From: Hafnia paralvei ATCC 29927
GTDB taxonomy: Bacteria > Pseudomonadota > Gammaproteobacteria > Enterobacterales > Enterobacteriaceae
DNA: 40,460 nucleotides
NCBI RefSeq assembly: GCF_001655005.1
Contig: NZ_LXET01000045.1
Location: 1-40,460, forward strand
Direction of reading: 5' to 3'
This document shows positions 17,033 to 25,498 of this stretch, in pieces. A program made the position numbers and the translations under genes. The notes under the pieces are model-generated. The model saw only the letters and a program-made list of their open reading frames with translations. It made no database searches and was not told the DNA's origin. How positions within the stretch are numbered: the first letter of the stretch is position 1; each line of letters starts with the position of its first letter.

Positions 17033-17602
17033 ATGATCAAAAAAACAATGCTAGCCGCACTCGTTCCAGCCATGCTGGTCATGGGCGGCTGTGATGACGC
17101 ATCAAAAGAAAAGGCGGCTCCGGTAGCCGATCAGTCCAACGAACAGAGCGCAGCAACGCAACCAAACGCTAAGAAAGACCAAGAAACTAATGATGTAGAT
17201 AAGAAACTAAAAGCAATACAAGATCAATCTACGCCAGAAAAAATTGAACAGTTCAATAAATTACAAGACAACGATACCCAGAAATTTCAACAAGCTGTTG
17301 TTTTGGAAATAAAGAAAAAACTGCCGCTCTTAGTAGACGAGGCGACGTTGATGTCTGATGTTTCAGCAGAAAACAATGCATTCACATACAAATACATAGT
17401 GAAAGGGATTCCAATCAACGTGATTGAAAGCCACGAATGGCAAGAAACGATGAAAAAGACCATAACCAGTAGTTACTGCTCTGACGACGCAAGGGTTACG
17501 GTATTTAGGAATTTATTTCCTGAAGGGGTCATTTACAACTACTACGTAAGCGAAAAATTAATATACACCTACAAAGCGCTTCCATCAGTGTGTGGCAAAT
17601 AA
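17033..17602 (+). CDS. Unrecognised lipoprotein (189 aa)
   Basis: I do not recognise the family. The signal peptide ends in the lipobox LVMGGC with lipidated Cys20; the following DD could favour inner-membrane retention under the +2 Asp rule of E. coli. Residues about 25-70 form a low-complexity Lys/Gln/Asp/Asn linker. The C-terminal domain (about 75-189) is mixed alpha/beta and contains two cysteines, in SSYCSDDARV and LPSVCGK, that may pair. It stands where E. coli has pdxK (on the other strand), between crr and cysM. Two small inverted repeats (16926-16957 and 16969-16988) lie upstream and a hairpin terminator downstream, so it looks like an independent unit and possibly acquired cargo. 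Confidence 0.8.
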   Translation: MIKKTMLAALVPAMLVMGGCDDASKEKAAPVADQSNEQSAATQPNAKKDQETNDVDKKLKAIQDQSTPEKIEQFNKLQDNDTQKFQQAVVLEIKKKLPLLVDEATLMSDVSAENNAFTYKYIVKGIPINVIESHEWQETMKKTITSSYCSDDARVTVFRNLFPEGVIYNYYVSEKLIYTYKALPSVCGK

Positions 17603-17614
17603 ATGTCTATCACA

Positions 17615-17652
17615 CCTGAGGTAGCCTCCACCGGAATCTACCTCAGGACATT
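17615..17652. terminator. Hairpin between the lipoprotein gene and cysM
   Basis: A perfect 10-bp stem, CCTGAGGTAG (17615-17624) and CTACCTCAGG (17638-17647), with a 13-nt loop and ACATTTCT after it. Placed between convergent stops; probably works for the plus-strand gene. Confidence 0.65.
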
Positions 17653-17723
17653 TCTATTCCCCTGATGCGTTGTATTATTCTCTGTAACCTTACTCAGGTT
17701 CATGTACTGGGTGCTTACATCCG

Positions 17724-18605
17724 TTAATCAAATACGCCAGTTGAGAGGTAACGATCGCCACGATCGCAAATAATCGCTACAACGACGCTTCCCGGAAACT
17801 CCTCAGCCACACGCAACGCCCCTGCAACAGCACCGCCAGAGCTCACTCCACAAAACAGTCCTTCCTCTCGTGCCAAACGCCGCATGGTCTCTTCCGCGAG
17901 CAACTGGGACATATCCAGCACCCGATCCACCAGATCAGGACGATAAATCCCCGGCAAATACGCCGGCGGCCAGCGACGGATACCGGGAATACTTGCCCCC
18001 TCTGACGGCTGTAAACCGACGATCTGAACCGTATCACTCTGTTGCTTTAAGAAACGCCCCACGCCGGTAATCGTCCCCGTCGTCCCCATACTAGAGACAA
18101 AGTGCGTAACCTTACCCTGCGTTTGCTGCCAAATCTCAGGCCCAGTGGTCGTGAAATGTGCCAAAGGATTATCGGCATTATTAAACTGATCCAAAATCAG
18201 CCCTTCGCCACGGTCGGCCATCTGCTGTGCGAGATCACGCGCACCTTCAATGCCCTGCTCGCGGCTAACTAAAATCAGCTCTGCGCCATAGGCGCGCATC
18301 GAAGCCTGACGCTCTTTACTCATGTTTTCTGGCATCAGCAATTTCATGCGATAACCTTTCATCGCGGCAATCATCGCCAACGCAATACCCGTATTACCGC
18401 TAGTTGCTTCAATCAAGGTATCGCCGGGTTTTATCTCACCACGCAGCTCAGCCTGCTGAATCATAGATAACGCCGCGCGATCCTTAACCGAGCCCGCTGG
18501 GTTATTTCCTTCCAGTTTAACCCAGACTTCACTCCCTAAGCCGCTAGCCATACGCTGTAGCTGCACCAAAGGCGTGTTTCCAATACAAGATTCCAGAGAA
18601 CTCAC
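17724..18605 (-). CDS. cysM: Cysteine synthase B
   Basis: O-acetylserine sulfhydrylase B, which accepts sulfide and also thiosulfate (giving S-sulfocysteine). It has 293 aa (E. coli about 303). The PLP lysine lies in NNPAGSVKDRAAL (K41), with TSGNTGIALAMIAA, the glycine loop SMGTTGTITGVG and GVSSGGAVAGAL. It follows cysA by 120 bp on the same strand as the last gene of the cysPTWAM cluster, which matches thiosulfate import by CysP. Confidence 0.97.
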   Translation of the reverse strand: MSSLESCIGNTPLVQLQRMASGLGSEVWVKLEGNNPAGSVKDRAALSMIQQAELRGEIKPGDTLIEATSGNTGIALAMIAAMKGYRMKLLMPENMSKERQASMRAYGAELILVSREQGIEGARDLAQQMADRGEGLILDQFNNADNPLAHFTTTGPEIWQQTQGKVTHFVSSMGTTGTITGVGRFLKQQSDTVQIVGLQPSEGASIPGIRRWPPAYLPGIYRPDLVDRVLDMSQLLAEETMRRLAREEGLFCGVSSGGAVAGALRVAEEFPGSVVVAIICDRGDRYLSTGVFD

Positions 18606-18725
18606 GAGCGGTTACCTATTAAGCAAAAAGATGAAAAGTTTAGTGTAATGCAAAAGCGGAAATGTTGAAGAGGCACTCTCTAAATCCCCGCCCTCAGAGA
18701 AAAGAACGGGGAACGATCAACAAAA

Positions 18726-19820
18726 TTAGGCACTTTTCGCCAAAGCTACAGGTTGCAAGGGCGTATCTCCCGCATACAAACGTGCGTTCAATCCACCAAC
18801 AAAGTAGTGACCACCGCGTTTAGGAGCTTGTGTTCCGTTACCTTCCAACATCACTACGCTGATCGGCTCTGGATGCCAGCCCTGAGGCTGAACAGTGAGC
18901 TGCCAGTAATGCCCACGCGGACTCACTTCCAACACCTGAACTGGAAGCGGGCAACGGGCGTTGGCCTGTAGGCTCACTTCCATCTCCCAAGGGCGTAGGA
19001 ACATATCCACTTTACCCTGATGCAGCGGAGAGAAAGCCAGCGGCCAATGATGCTCGCCAATATAAATGTGTGAACCACGAATTTCGCCATCCACCTTATT
19101 CACCTCTCCCAAAAACTCCAGCACAAAGCGGCTAGCAGGCTCGCGCCAGACGTCATCAGGAGTACCAATTTGTTCAATATTGCCCTGACTCATCACCACA
19201 ATTTGATCGGCAACTTCCATTGCCTCTTCCTGATCATGAGTCACGAAAACGCTAGTGAATTTTAATTCTTCATGTAGCTGACGCAGCCAACGACGTAGCT
19301 CTTTACGCACCTGTGCGTCCAAAGCGCCAAACGGCTCATCTAACAATAAAATCTCTGGCTCTACGGCCAACGCGCGTGCCAGAGCGACGCGCTGTTTCTG
19401 TCCACCCGATAGCTGGGAAGGAAAACGGTCAGCCAAATGTGCCAACTGAACCATTTCAAGCAACTGTTCGACTTTCTGCTTAATCGCCGCTGTCGATGGA
19501 CGCTCGCGGCGCGGTAGTACGGTTAAGCCAAAGGCCACATTGTCAAAAACGCTCATGTGGCGAAACAGGGCGTAGTGCTGAAAAACAAACCCTACGCGGC
19601 GATCGCGCGCATGCAGGCGGCTAACATCATGGCCATTGAAACTTAGCTGCCCGCCACTCTGCCCTTCTAGTCCTGCGATAATACGCAGTAACGTCGTTTT
19701 ACCTGAGCCGGACGGGCCAAGCAGAGCCACCATCTGGCCAGACGGAATGGTCAGTGAAATATCGTTCAGGACTTTGGTACGGCCAAAGTACTTGTTGACC
19801 TGTTTAATCTCAATGCTCAT
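18726..19820 (-). CDS. cysA: CysA, sulfate/thiosulfate ABC transporter ATPase
   Basis: The ATPase that powers CysTW. It has 364 aa (E. coli 365) from ATG 19820; the frame runs back to 19868 but that part lies in cysW. Walker A GPSGSGKTT (about 35-43), Q-loop FVFQHYALF, signature LSGGQKQRVALARAL, Walker B EILLLDEPFGALD and switch histidine in FVTHDQEEAMEVAD are all present. The C-terminal TOBE-like regulatory domain follows from about 240. Overlaps the cysW stop by 4 bp (ATGA). Confidence 0.98.
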   Translation of the reverse strand: MSIEIKQVNKYFGRTKVLNDISLTIPSGQMVALLGPSGSGKTTLLRIIAGLEGQSGGQLSFNGHDVSRLHARDRRVGFVFQHYALFRHMSVFDNVAFGLTVLPRRERPSTAAIKQKVEQLLEMVQLAHLADRFPSQLSGGQKQRVALARALAVEPEILLLDEPFGALDAQVRKELRRWLRQLHEELKFTSVFVTHDQEEAMEVADQIVVMSQGNIEQIGTPDDVWREPASRFVLEFLGEVNKVDGEIRGSHIYIGEHHWPLAFSPLHQGKVDMFLRPWEMEVSLQANARCPLPVQVLEVSPRGHYWQLTVQPQGWHPEPISVVMLEGNGTQAPKRGGHYFVGGLNARLYAGDTPLQPVALAKSA

Positions 19821-20695
19821 TTCGCGCCCTCCCGCTCGGCGTGAACCACTTGGCGGTTCAATCGCCACTGCAGCATATTTTTCAAAAACAACGTGACTAT
19901 TGCCATCAAGGTCAGAAGCGCTGCGGCGGTAAATGCGCCGGCGGTATTGTAATCCTGATGCAACAACTCAACCTGTAACGGCAGCGTATAGGTTTCACCA
20001 CGAATAGAGCCAGAAACCACCGACACCGCACCAAATTCTCCAATCGCTCGTGCATTGGTTAGCACCACGCCATACAGCAATGCCCAGCGAATATTCGGCA
20101 GCGTTACGCGACGAAACATCTGCCAACCAGAAGCCCCGAGTAACACGGCAGCCTCATCTTCATGGCTTCCTTGGCTCATCATCACCGGCACCAATTCTCG
20201 GACCACAAATGGACAAGTCACAAACACCGTGACCATCACCATGCCCGGCCACGAGAACATCAATTGGATATCATGCGCATCCAACCATCCGCCCAGAGGA
20301 CCATTCGAACCATAGAACAGCAGATACAACAGTCCCGCCACCACGGGCGAAACGGCAAAAGGAATATCAATCAGGGTGAGCAACAACTGGCGCCCAGGAA
20401 ACACAAAGCGCGTACACAGCCACGCCAACAAGGTACCGAAGATCAGGTTAACCGGTACCGTAATCAGCGCCACCAGCACCGTGAGCCATATGGCATGCAG
20501 CATGTCTGGATCGCTAAGATTCTTCCACACCACGCCCGCGCCTTCAGAAAATGCGATGGCAAAAATTGAAATCATCGGCACCAACAACAGCAATACGGAA
20601 AGCAACACACCGCTGCCAATCAGAAACCATTTCAACCAATCCGTTTTCGGCCGGAGTTGCTGGGCATTGCCCTGCCATGCAGATAAATCAGCCAT
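19817..20695 (-). CDS. cysW: CysW, sulfate/thiosulfate ABC transporter permease
   Basis: A 292-aa inner-membrane permease with about six transmembrane segments. The EAA loop that contacts CysA is visible as HEDEAAVLLGASGWQMFRRV. The family motif GEFGAVSVVSGSIRG is present. It pairs with CysT to form the channel. Its start overlaps the cysT stop by 1 bp (TAATG) and its end overlaps cysA. Confidence 0.97.
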   Translation of the reverse strand: MADLSAWQGNAQQLRPKTDWLKWFLIGSGVLLSVLLLLVPMISIFAIAFSEGAGVVWKNLSDPDMLHAIWLTVLVALITVPVNLIFGTLLAWLCTRFVFPGRQLLLTLIDIPFAVSPVVAGLLYLLFYGSNGPLGGWLDAHDIQLMFSWPGMVMVTVFVTCPFVVRELVPVMMSQGSHEDEAAVLLGASGWQMFRRVTLPNIRWALLYGVVLTNARAIGEFGAVSVVSGSIRGETYTLPLQVELLHQDYNTAGAFTAAALLTLMAIVTLFLKNMLQWRLNRQVVHAEREGAK

Positions 20696-21534
20696 TAATG
20701 CCCCCCAATACGCTTGCCGAAACGGCTCTGTAACGTGTTGATGCTAAATAACAGCAGCAGTGACGCCGCTAAGATAACCGAGGCAATGGCGCTAGCCGCG
20801 GGATAATCAAACTCCTGCAGACGAATAAAGATCATCAGCGAAGTCACTTCCGTCTTCCAGGCAATGTTGCCTGCAATAAAAATAACCGCGCCAAACTCAC
20901 CCAAGCTGCGCGTGAACGAAAGCGCTGTTCCGGCTAATAGCGCCGGGGCAACTTCAGGAAATACCACTTTACGGAAACTCTGCCAACGCGAGGCACCCAG
21001 CGTCTGCGCCGCCTCTTCGTACTCAGGACCGAGTTCTTCTAATACAGGCTGAACCGTGCGTACCACAAAGGGAATGCTCGTAAATGCCATCGCCACGGCA
21101 ATGCCCAACCACGTAAAGGCCACTTTGATATCAATCAGCGCCAGCCACTGCCCATACCAACCCGTAGTCGAAAACAGCCCCGCCAGGGTTAGCCCCGCCA
21201 CCGCGGTCGGCAACGCAAATGGCAAATCCATCAGACCATCCAACAGCGTTTTTCCGGGGAATTCGTAACGCGTCAGGATCCACGCCATCAGCATGCCAAA
21301 CACGGCGTTGAACACGCTGGCTACCCCCGCCGCCAGCAGCGTCACTTTATAAGCGGCGACCACCTGCGGATTAGTAATCACGTCCCAATACTGCTGCCAT
21401 GTCATCTGTGCCAGTTGCATGACCAGCGCACTTAACGGCAGCAACAAAATCAGACAGGTATACAGCAGGCTACTGCCCAGACTCAGGGTAAAGCCGGGCA
21501 ACACCCTTTTCGGCGCAGCGCGAGACAGCAACAT
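20695..21534 (-). CDS. cysT: CysT (CysU), sulfate/thiosulfate ABC transporter permease
   Basis: A 279-aa inner-membrane permease (E. coli 277). I place the start at ATG 21534 (MLLSRAAPKRVLPGF), which overlaps the cysP stop as TAATG; the longer frame to 21609 lies inside cysP. It shows about six transmembrane segments and the EAA loop EYEEAAQTLGASRWQSF, then SLGEFGAVIFIAGNIAW. Forms the heterodimeric channel with CysW. Confidence 0.97.
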   Translation of the reverse strand: MLLSRAAPKRVLPGFTLSLGSSLLYTCLILLLPLSALVMQLAQMTWQQYWDVITNPQVVAAYKVTLLAAGVASVFNAVFGMLMAWILTRYEFPGKTLLDGLMDLPFALPTAVAGLTLAGLFSTTGWYGQWLALIDIKVAFTWLGIAVAMAFTSIPFVVRTVQPVLEELGPEYEEAAQTLGASRWQSFRKVVFPEVAPALLAGTALSFTRSLGEFGAVIFIAGNIAWKTEVTSLMIFIRLQEFDYPAASAIASVILAASLLLLFSINTLQSRFGKRIGGH

Positions 21535-22538
21535 TATCGATGTCCTTCCGCTAACAGCTGATCCAACTCTCCGCCCGTAGCGAAGTGCGTTGTCATCACC
21601 TGCGGCCAACTCCCGAACTGCTCTTCAACGCGGAACAGTTTGGTTTCAGGGAACTGCTCTTTTGCTGCAGCCATCGCCTGCTTGTCATAAACACGATAGT
21701 TAAAGCTGGTGATGATCTTCTGCGCCTCTGGCGAATAGAGGTAATTCAAATAAGCTTTAGCCGCTTTTTCTGTCCCATTCCGTTCGACGTTTTTATCCAC
21801 CCATGCCACAGGAAACTCCGCCAGAATATCAACCGGAGGAACAATCACTTCGTAACCCGCATCGCCATATTGCTTCTGAATATTTTTCACTTCCGACTCA
21901 AAGCTGATCAACACATCGCCCAGATTACGTTCCACGAATGTGGTGGTCGCACCGCGACCGCCGGTATCAAATACCTCAACGTTACCGAGGAAACGCTTCA
22001 TCCATTCGCGACTTTTAGCTTGATCGCCACCGTCTTGAAGATTCGCCGCTCCCCAAGCCGCCAGATAGGTATAACGACCGTTACCCGAGGTTTTAGGATT
22101 TGGAAAAATCAGTTTCACATCGCTACGGACCAAATCATTCCAGCCGTGGATCTGTTTTGGGTTTCCTTTGCGAACTAAAAACGCCATGGTGGAGTAAAAC
22201 GGTGAGCTATTGTTTGGCAGACGGGCTTGCCAATCTGCGGGAATAAGGTTGCCGCGATCGTGCAGAATCTGCACATCCGTTACCTGATTGTAGGTCACGA
22301 CGTCGGCACGCAGCCCCTGTAAAATCGCCAATGCCTGTTTGGAAGAACCCGCATGAGACTGTTTGATCGTCAGCGCCGGATTCCCCTCTTTCTGCCACTG
22401 GGTTTCGAAAGCCGGGTTAAGCGCGGCGAAAAGCTCGCGAGAAACATCATAAGAACTGTTCAACAGTTCAGCCGCCGACGCGCTACCAGAAATCAGCAGC
22501 GTTGCCAGTGTCCATCCTTTGAGCTTGTTCAGTTTCAT
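21534..22538 (-). CDS. cysP: CysP, thiosulfate/sulfate-binding periplasmic protein
   Basis: Periplasmic substrate-binding subunit delivering thiosulfate and sulfate to CysTWA. It has 334 aa (E. coli 338). The signal peptide MKLNKLKGWTLATLLISGSASA is cleaved before AELLNSSYDVSRELF. Family motifs: KQSHAGSSKQALAILQG, LIFPNPKTSGNGRYTY and FDTGGRGATTTF. First gene of the cysPTWAM cluster; its promoter, expected to be CysB-dependent, must lie in 22539-22755. No ucpA homologue follows it upstream as in E. coli. Confidence 0.97.
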   Translation of the reverse strand: MKLNKLKGWTLATLLISGSASAAELLNSSYDVSRELFAALNPAFETQWQKEGNPALTIKQSHAGSSKQALAILQGLRADVVTYNQVTDVQILHDRGNLIPADWQARLPNNSSPFYSTMAFLVRKGNPKQIHGWNDLVRSDVKLIFPNPKTSGNGRYTYLAAWGAANLQDGGDQAKSREWMKRFLGNVEVFDTGGRGATTTFVERNLGDVLISFESEVKNIQKQYGDAGYEVIVPPVDILAEFPVAWVDKNVERNGTEKAAKAYLNYLYSPEAQKIITSFNYRVYDKQAMAAAKEQFPETKLFRVEEQFGSWPQVMTTHFATGGELDQLLAEGHR

Positions 22539-22698
22539 CGTTCACCTTCAGTCAGTCTGTGAAAACGACAACTCATGTCGTCTTTATGACTGTTAGTGTA
22601 TTTATAACTGGAGGCTAACCTGTAACGGTTTTATATATCGTTTAGGACTCAGAAAGCATCAAACGCTATAAGGGGAAGTGTTGGATAGATACAGCGAT

Positions 22699-22742
22699 AA
22701 CGTTTGCAACCACATGATATTTTTTCCGCGGTTGCAAACGTT
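22699..22742. repeat. Perfect 13-bp inverted repeat upstream of cysP
   Basis: AACGTTTGCAACC (22699-22711) and GGTTGCAAACGTT (22730-22742) around an 18-bp T-rich spacer. Neither side has a U-tract, so it is not a standard terminator. Each arm holds GCAAACGTT, most of the core bound by LacI/PurR-family repressors. It is about 160 bp upstream of the cysP start. Confidence 0.7.
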
Positions 22743-22755
22743 GTTAGGGGAGCAG

Positions 22756-23070
22756 CTAATTCGCGTAAGTATCTGTCGTTTCAGGAAAATAATGACTCAA
22801 AAACTTAATCGATTTCACTCTGTCTTTTTGATCAACACAAAATGACAGGCGCTGATCAAAATAAAAGTAGCCAAAGCACTGGTCGCTGATTTGTTCGTAT
22901 CCCGTACCATATCGCCGTACTACTTCAGCCACATCATCGCCAACACCAATCGCCAGCAACCAGCGGTTCTCCGGTATAGGCTGTTGCGTTAGGTGAATCG
23001 ATGAATTCGCGCAGACTTGACGATTTCATCCACTCTGGTATCCAATCCTTTGAATTCTAACGTTCAACAT
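22756..23070 (-). pseudogene. Probable decayed small gene between cysP and yfeX
   Basis: A frame from ATG 23070 to the stop at 22756 is broken by an in-frame TGA at 23026-23028 (codon 15). After it, about 89 codons stay open and read like real protein: AIGVGDDVAEVVRRYGTGYE, then FGYFYFDQRLSFCVDQKDRV, a pattern seen in small periplasmic BamE-like folds. Another frame here reads EFKGLDTRVDEIVKSARI before stopping at 22989-22991, so a frameshift near 22990 could also explain the break. No good start with a ribosome-binding site exists for the intact part. It could instead be a short real gene from a rare start (TTG 22959). Confidence 0.4.
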
Positions 23071-23099
23071 ACCCCGAACATCATGTCCGAGATATGTTG
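23065..23099 (-). terminator. Stem-loop after yfeX
   Basis: CAACATA (23065-23071) pairs with TATGTTG (23093-23099), and inside it CGAACA pairs with TGTCCG around TCA. It lies 13 nt past the yfeX stop. No U-tract follows, so function as a terminator is uncertain. Confidence 0.45.
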
Positions 23100-23111
23100 A
23101 GAATAGTACCA

Positions 23112-24011
23112 CTACAGCGACATTAAACGTTCCAAAGATGGCGCAAAGTAGTAGCTACCGGTAACCGCTTTACTGAAGCGCAATAGCTGATCGCGTTTGC
23201 CGTCCAAATCACCAAACATGCTCAACAGCTGTTTCTCAATATTGTGCAAGCGGCCACAATAAGCGACAAACATCAGACCATGAGCACCACTTGCTGTGCC
23301 ATAAGGCAGACTTTGGCGCAGAATTTTCAGCCCTTTCCCCTCTTCGCTCAGGTCAACGCGGCTGACGTGTGAAGTCTCTGGGCGAGATTCTGGGTCTAGC
23401 TCTTCGCTATCATGCTTGGTGCGTCCGATAATTTGCTCTTGCTGCTCGGTGCTGAAACGGCCCCATTGCTTGAGGTTATGTTCCCAACGCTGAACAAACA
23501 CGTAGCTCCCCCCCGCATCAGCGTCATCATTGCCAACCACACCAACGATTGGACGTTGCTCGTCTTTCGGATTTTCAGTGCCGTCAATGAAACCGCTCAG
23601 ATCACGCTCTTCAACCCAGCGAAAACCATGAATTTCTTCTTCAACCTTAATGGTATTGCCGAACGCAGCTAGCGCTGCCTGAGCCAACGAGAAATTGATA
23701 TCATGACGCAAAGATTGGATATGGATAAACAGATCGCGCTGAGTTGCAGGTGCTAGCCCCTTACCCAACGGCGTGAACGGTTTTAAATCTGGAGCGCCTA
23801 CACCGGCGGAAATGTCGCGCCATACGTCGTTACCAAACGCGATAACGGCTCCCAAACGATCCTGTGGGTACTGTTTTTGCAGCGCTTGCAGACTATTTAC
23901 GAAGGTTTTGCATCCCTGACGCACCGCATCAAGATCGCCTTGCACCAAGGCTTCAATGAAAATACCAAAACGACAATGCTCTAATAAAATACCGCTTTGT
24001 GGCTGTGACAT
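23112..24011 (-). CDS. yfeX: DyP-type heme peroxidase YfeX
   Basis: Cytoplasmic dye-decolourising-type peroxidase; the E. coli protein oxidises porphyrinogens and other donors, and a proposed iron-release role is disputed. From ATG 24011 (MSQPQSGI) it has 299 aa, the E. coli length. The frame extends to 24224 but that part is unlike any YfeX. The DyP motif GFIDGTENP (D143), the proximal heme ligand His215 in PETSHVSRVD and the distal Arg232 in LRQSLPYGTASG are present. Heads the minus-strand run together with yfeY, yfeZ and ypeA upstream. Confidence 0.95.
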   Translation of the reverse strand: MSQPQSGILLEHCRFGIFIEALVQGDLDAVRQGCKTFVNSLQALQKQYPQDRLGAVIAFGNDVWRDISAGVGAPDLKPFTPLGKGLAPATQRDLFIHIQSLRHDINFSLAQAALAAFGNTIKVEEEIHGFRWVEERDLSGFIDGTENPKDEQRPIVGVVGNDDADAGGSYVFVQRWEHNLKQWGRFSTEQQEQIIGRTKHDSEELDPESRPETSHVSRVDLSEEGKGLKILRQSLPYGTASGAHGLMFVAYCGRLHNIEKQLLSMFGDLDGKRDQLLRFSKAVTGSYYFAPSLERLMSL

Positions 24012-24149
24012 TAAAACGTCATCTCCCTTTTTGACTGGTTGCCGCGCTCGCAGACGCGATTTAATTGCGCGTAGTTTACGTGATGCGTGAAGTGTTGCCT
24101 TGCTAAAAAACAAGAATTGGAAACAAAAAAGAGGCCATTGAAAAGAGTG

Positions 24150-24180
24150 AAAACCGGCTTTCAAAGTGAAAGCCGGTTGA
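24150..24180 (-). terminator. Terminator of yfeY
   Basis: AACCGGCTTTC (24153-24163) and GAAAGCCGGTT (24169-24179) form an 11-bp perfect stem with loop AAAGT. On the minus strand TTTC follows. It separates yfeY from yfeX. A second small stem (GCCGCT/AGCGGC) lies just upstream at about 24206-24224. Confidence 0.65.
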
Positions 24181-24262
24181 TTGACGCCGATACACCAAAA
24201 CTTGCCGCTGCACGAAAGCGGCAAATTTGCCTATTCCTAGCAACACACTTAAGTGGGGTTAG

Positions 24263-24847
24263 TTAGATTGCATTAGCATGCCAAACAATCTGGCTAATTT
24301 TCCAATCTTTCAACGTATCGTCAGACGGCATTAAACCTTCTGGGCCGCGCCATTCGCCGCTAAACAAATAGCTGACGTGGCGACTCTCTTTGGAAACACA
24401 TTCGACATCGTTGGCATTATCGCCCTGACCTTTCTGACATACACCGTACGCTTTTTCATACAAATCACTAAACGGTGTACCGATTTTCACGCCCCACGCG
24501 GTTTTGATTGCATCACTCTCAACATTCACGCGCTTCACTTTGCCGTTATCATCGCCGCTAATCGTCATCACCACGGTGTCACCATCAAGCGCCTGATAAA
24601 ACGATGTGACGGTGCCATTACGCGTTCCCATTCCAGAACGCAGACGATAATTATCGTCCAGAGCCTTATTAATCGCAGCCTCATTCAACGGCGTCGACGC
24701 ATTAATGCCGGCAATCCCCATATCGCTCACTTCAACTGAGCTACCAAACCAGTTCAGCGGCGACATGCTTGACCATGACAGATTACTCATCGTAGAGCAG
24801 CCCGTTAATAGCAACGGAACTACCAGCAACAGAGGGCGAAAATTCAT
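24263..24847 (-). CDS. yfeY: RpoE-regulated lipoprotein YfeY
   Basis: A 194-aa lipoprotein (E. coli about 191): signal MNFRPLLLVVPLLLTGC with lipobox LTGC and lipidated Cys17, followed by STMSNLSWSSMSPLNWFGSS. Further landmarks are GIAGINASTPLNEAAI and two later cysteines (VCQKG, VECVS). Strong ribosome-binding site AAGGAG. In E. coli the gene belongs to the sigma-E envelope stress regulon; upstream I see only a weak match (GAACTC on the minus strand) to the -35 GGAACTT, so regulation here is unproven. Function unknown. Confidence 0.9.
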   Translation of the reverse strand: MNFRPLLLVVPLLLTGCSTMSNLSWSSMSPLNWFGSSVEVSDMGIAGINASTPLNEAAINKALDDNYRLRSGMGTRNGTVTSFYQALDGDTVVMTISGDDNGKVKRVNVESDAIKTAWGVKIGTPFSDLYEKAYGVCQKGQGDNANDVECVSKESRHVSYLFSGEWRGPEGLMPSDDTLKDWKISQIVWHANAI

Positions 24848-24971
24848 GCAAATGCTCCTTGGGATCGGGCGGCGATTAGCCCCCGAAAAAGTTTATCTGG
24901 CAGGTTGGAGTTCGCCTGAGAGAAAAAGTGCCGAAACTTTTCAATTTATTCAGCAAAACTCTACATCAAAA

Positions 24972-25421
24972 CTACTCGCTTACGTTGAAGCTATCAATCA
25001 AACGCGAGTTGAACAGCAGATAAGCTAACGCAATCAGATCCAGCAACAAGATAGCCAATGACAGCAGGGTCACATCACCACCGTCTGTCCAGAAAGGCAC
25101 CGCTTGCAACCCCATTTGAACTAAGGTTGTCGCGATCAATACCCAACGCCACACTTTCCAAATACCTTTCCATAAATGGCGGCGGCCGCTCAGTAAAAAA
25201 CCCAGCGCGGCGGGAAGCCCTGCCAGCATTCCACTCCAGAAGAGTCCCCGGTCAGGATAAAACAGCGTCAGCAAATCCGCTCCCTGTTGACGCGAAGAAC
25301 CCGCGATAACAAACAGAAACCAGGTTTTAGCCTGTAAGACAAGCACTAGCCAAAACGCCCACGGCAAACTCAGCATGCCGTGGTTGTTAAAATCGTCAGG
25401 GGAGTAGCTACGATGAGACAT
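24972..25421 (-). CDS. yfeZ: DUF2919 inner-membrane protein YfeZ
   Basis: A 149-aa protein with four predicted transmembrane segments (about 20-42, 52-72, 82-103, 112-140), matching E. coli YfeZ in size, start (MSHRSYSPDDFNNHG) and place between ypeA and yfeY. Charged loops RRHLWKGIWKVWRW and FYPDRGLFWSG. Function unknown; no enzymatic motif visible. Confidence 0.9.
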   Translation of the reverse strand: MSHRSYSPDDFNNHGMLSLPWAFWLVLVLQAKTWFLFVIAGSSRQQGADLLTLFYPDRGLFWSGMLAGLPAALGFLLSGRRHLWKGIWKVWRWVLIATTLVQMGLQAVPFWTDGGDVTLLSLAILLLDLIALAYLLFNSRLIDSFNVSE

Positions 25422-25498
25422 AAAAAACTCGCGGGAATATCGCCATTACCGGCTCGTTATCGGTTAAAACACCCAATAACGAGCCAACAGCGAAAAAT

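Noticed and set aside
20162..20569. 135-codon plus-strand frame in cysW
   Set aside because: His/Gln/Arg-rich translation typical of an antisense frame in a permease gene.
22207..22398. 63-codon minus-strand frame inside cysP
   Set aside because: Alternate-frame shadow of cysP.
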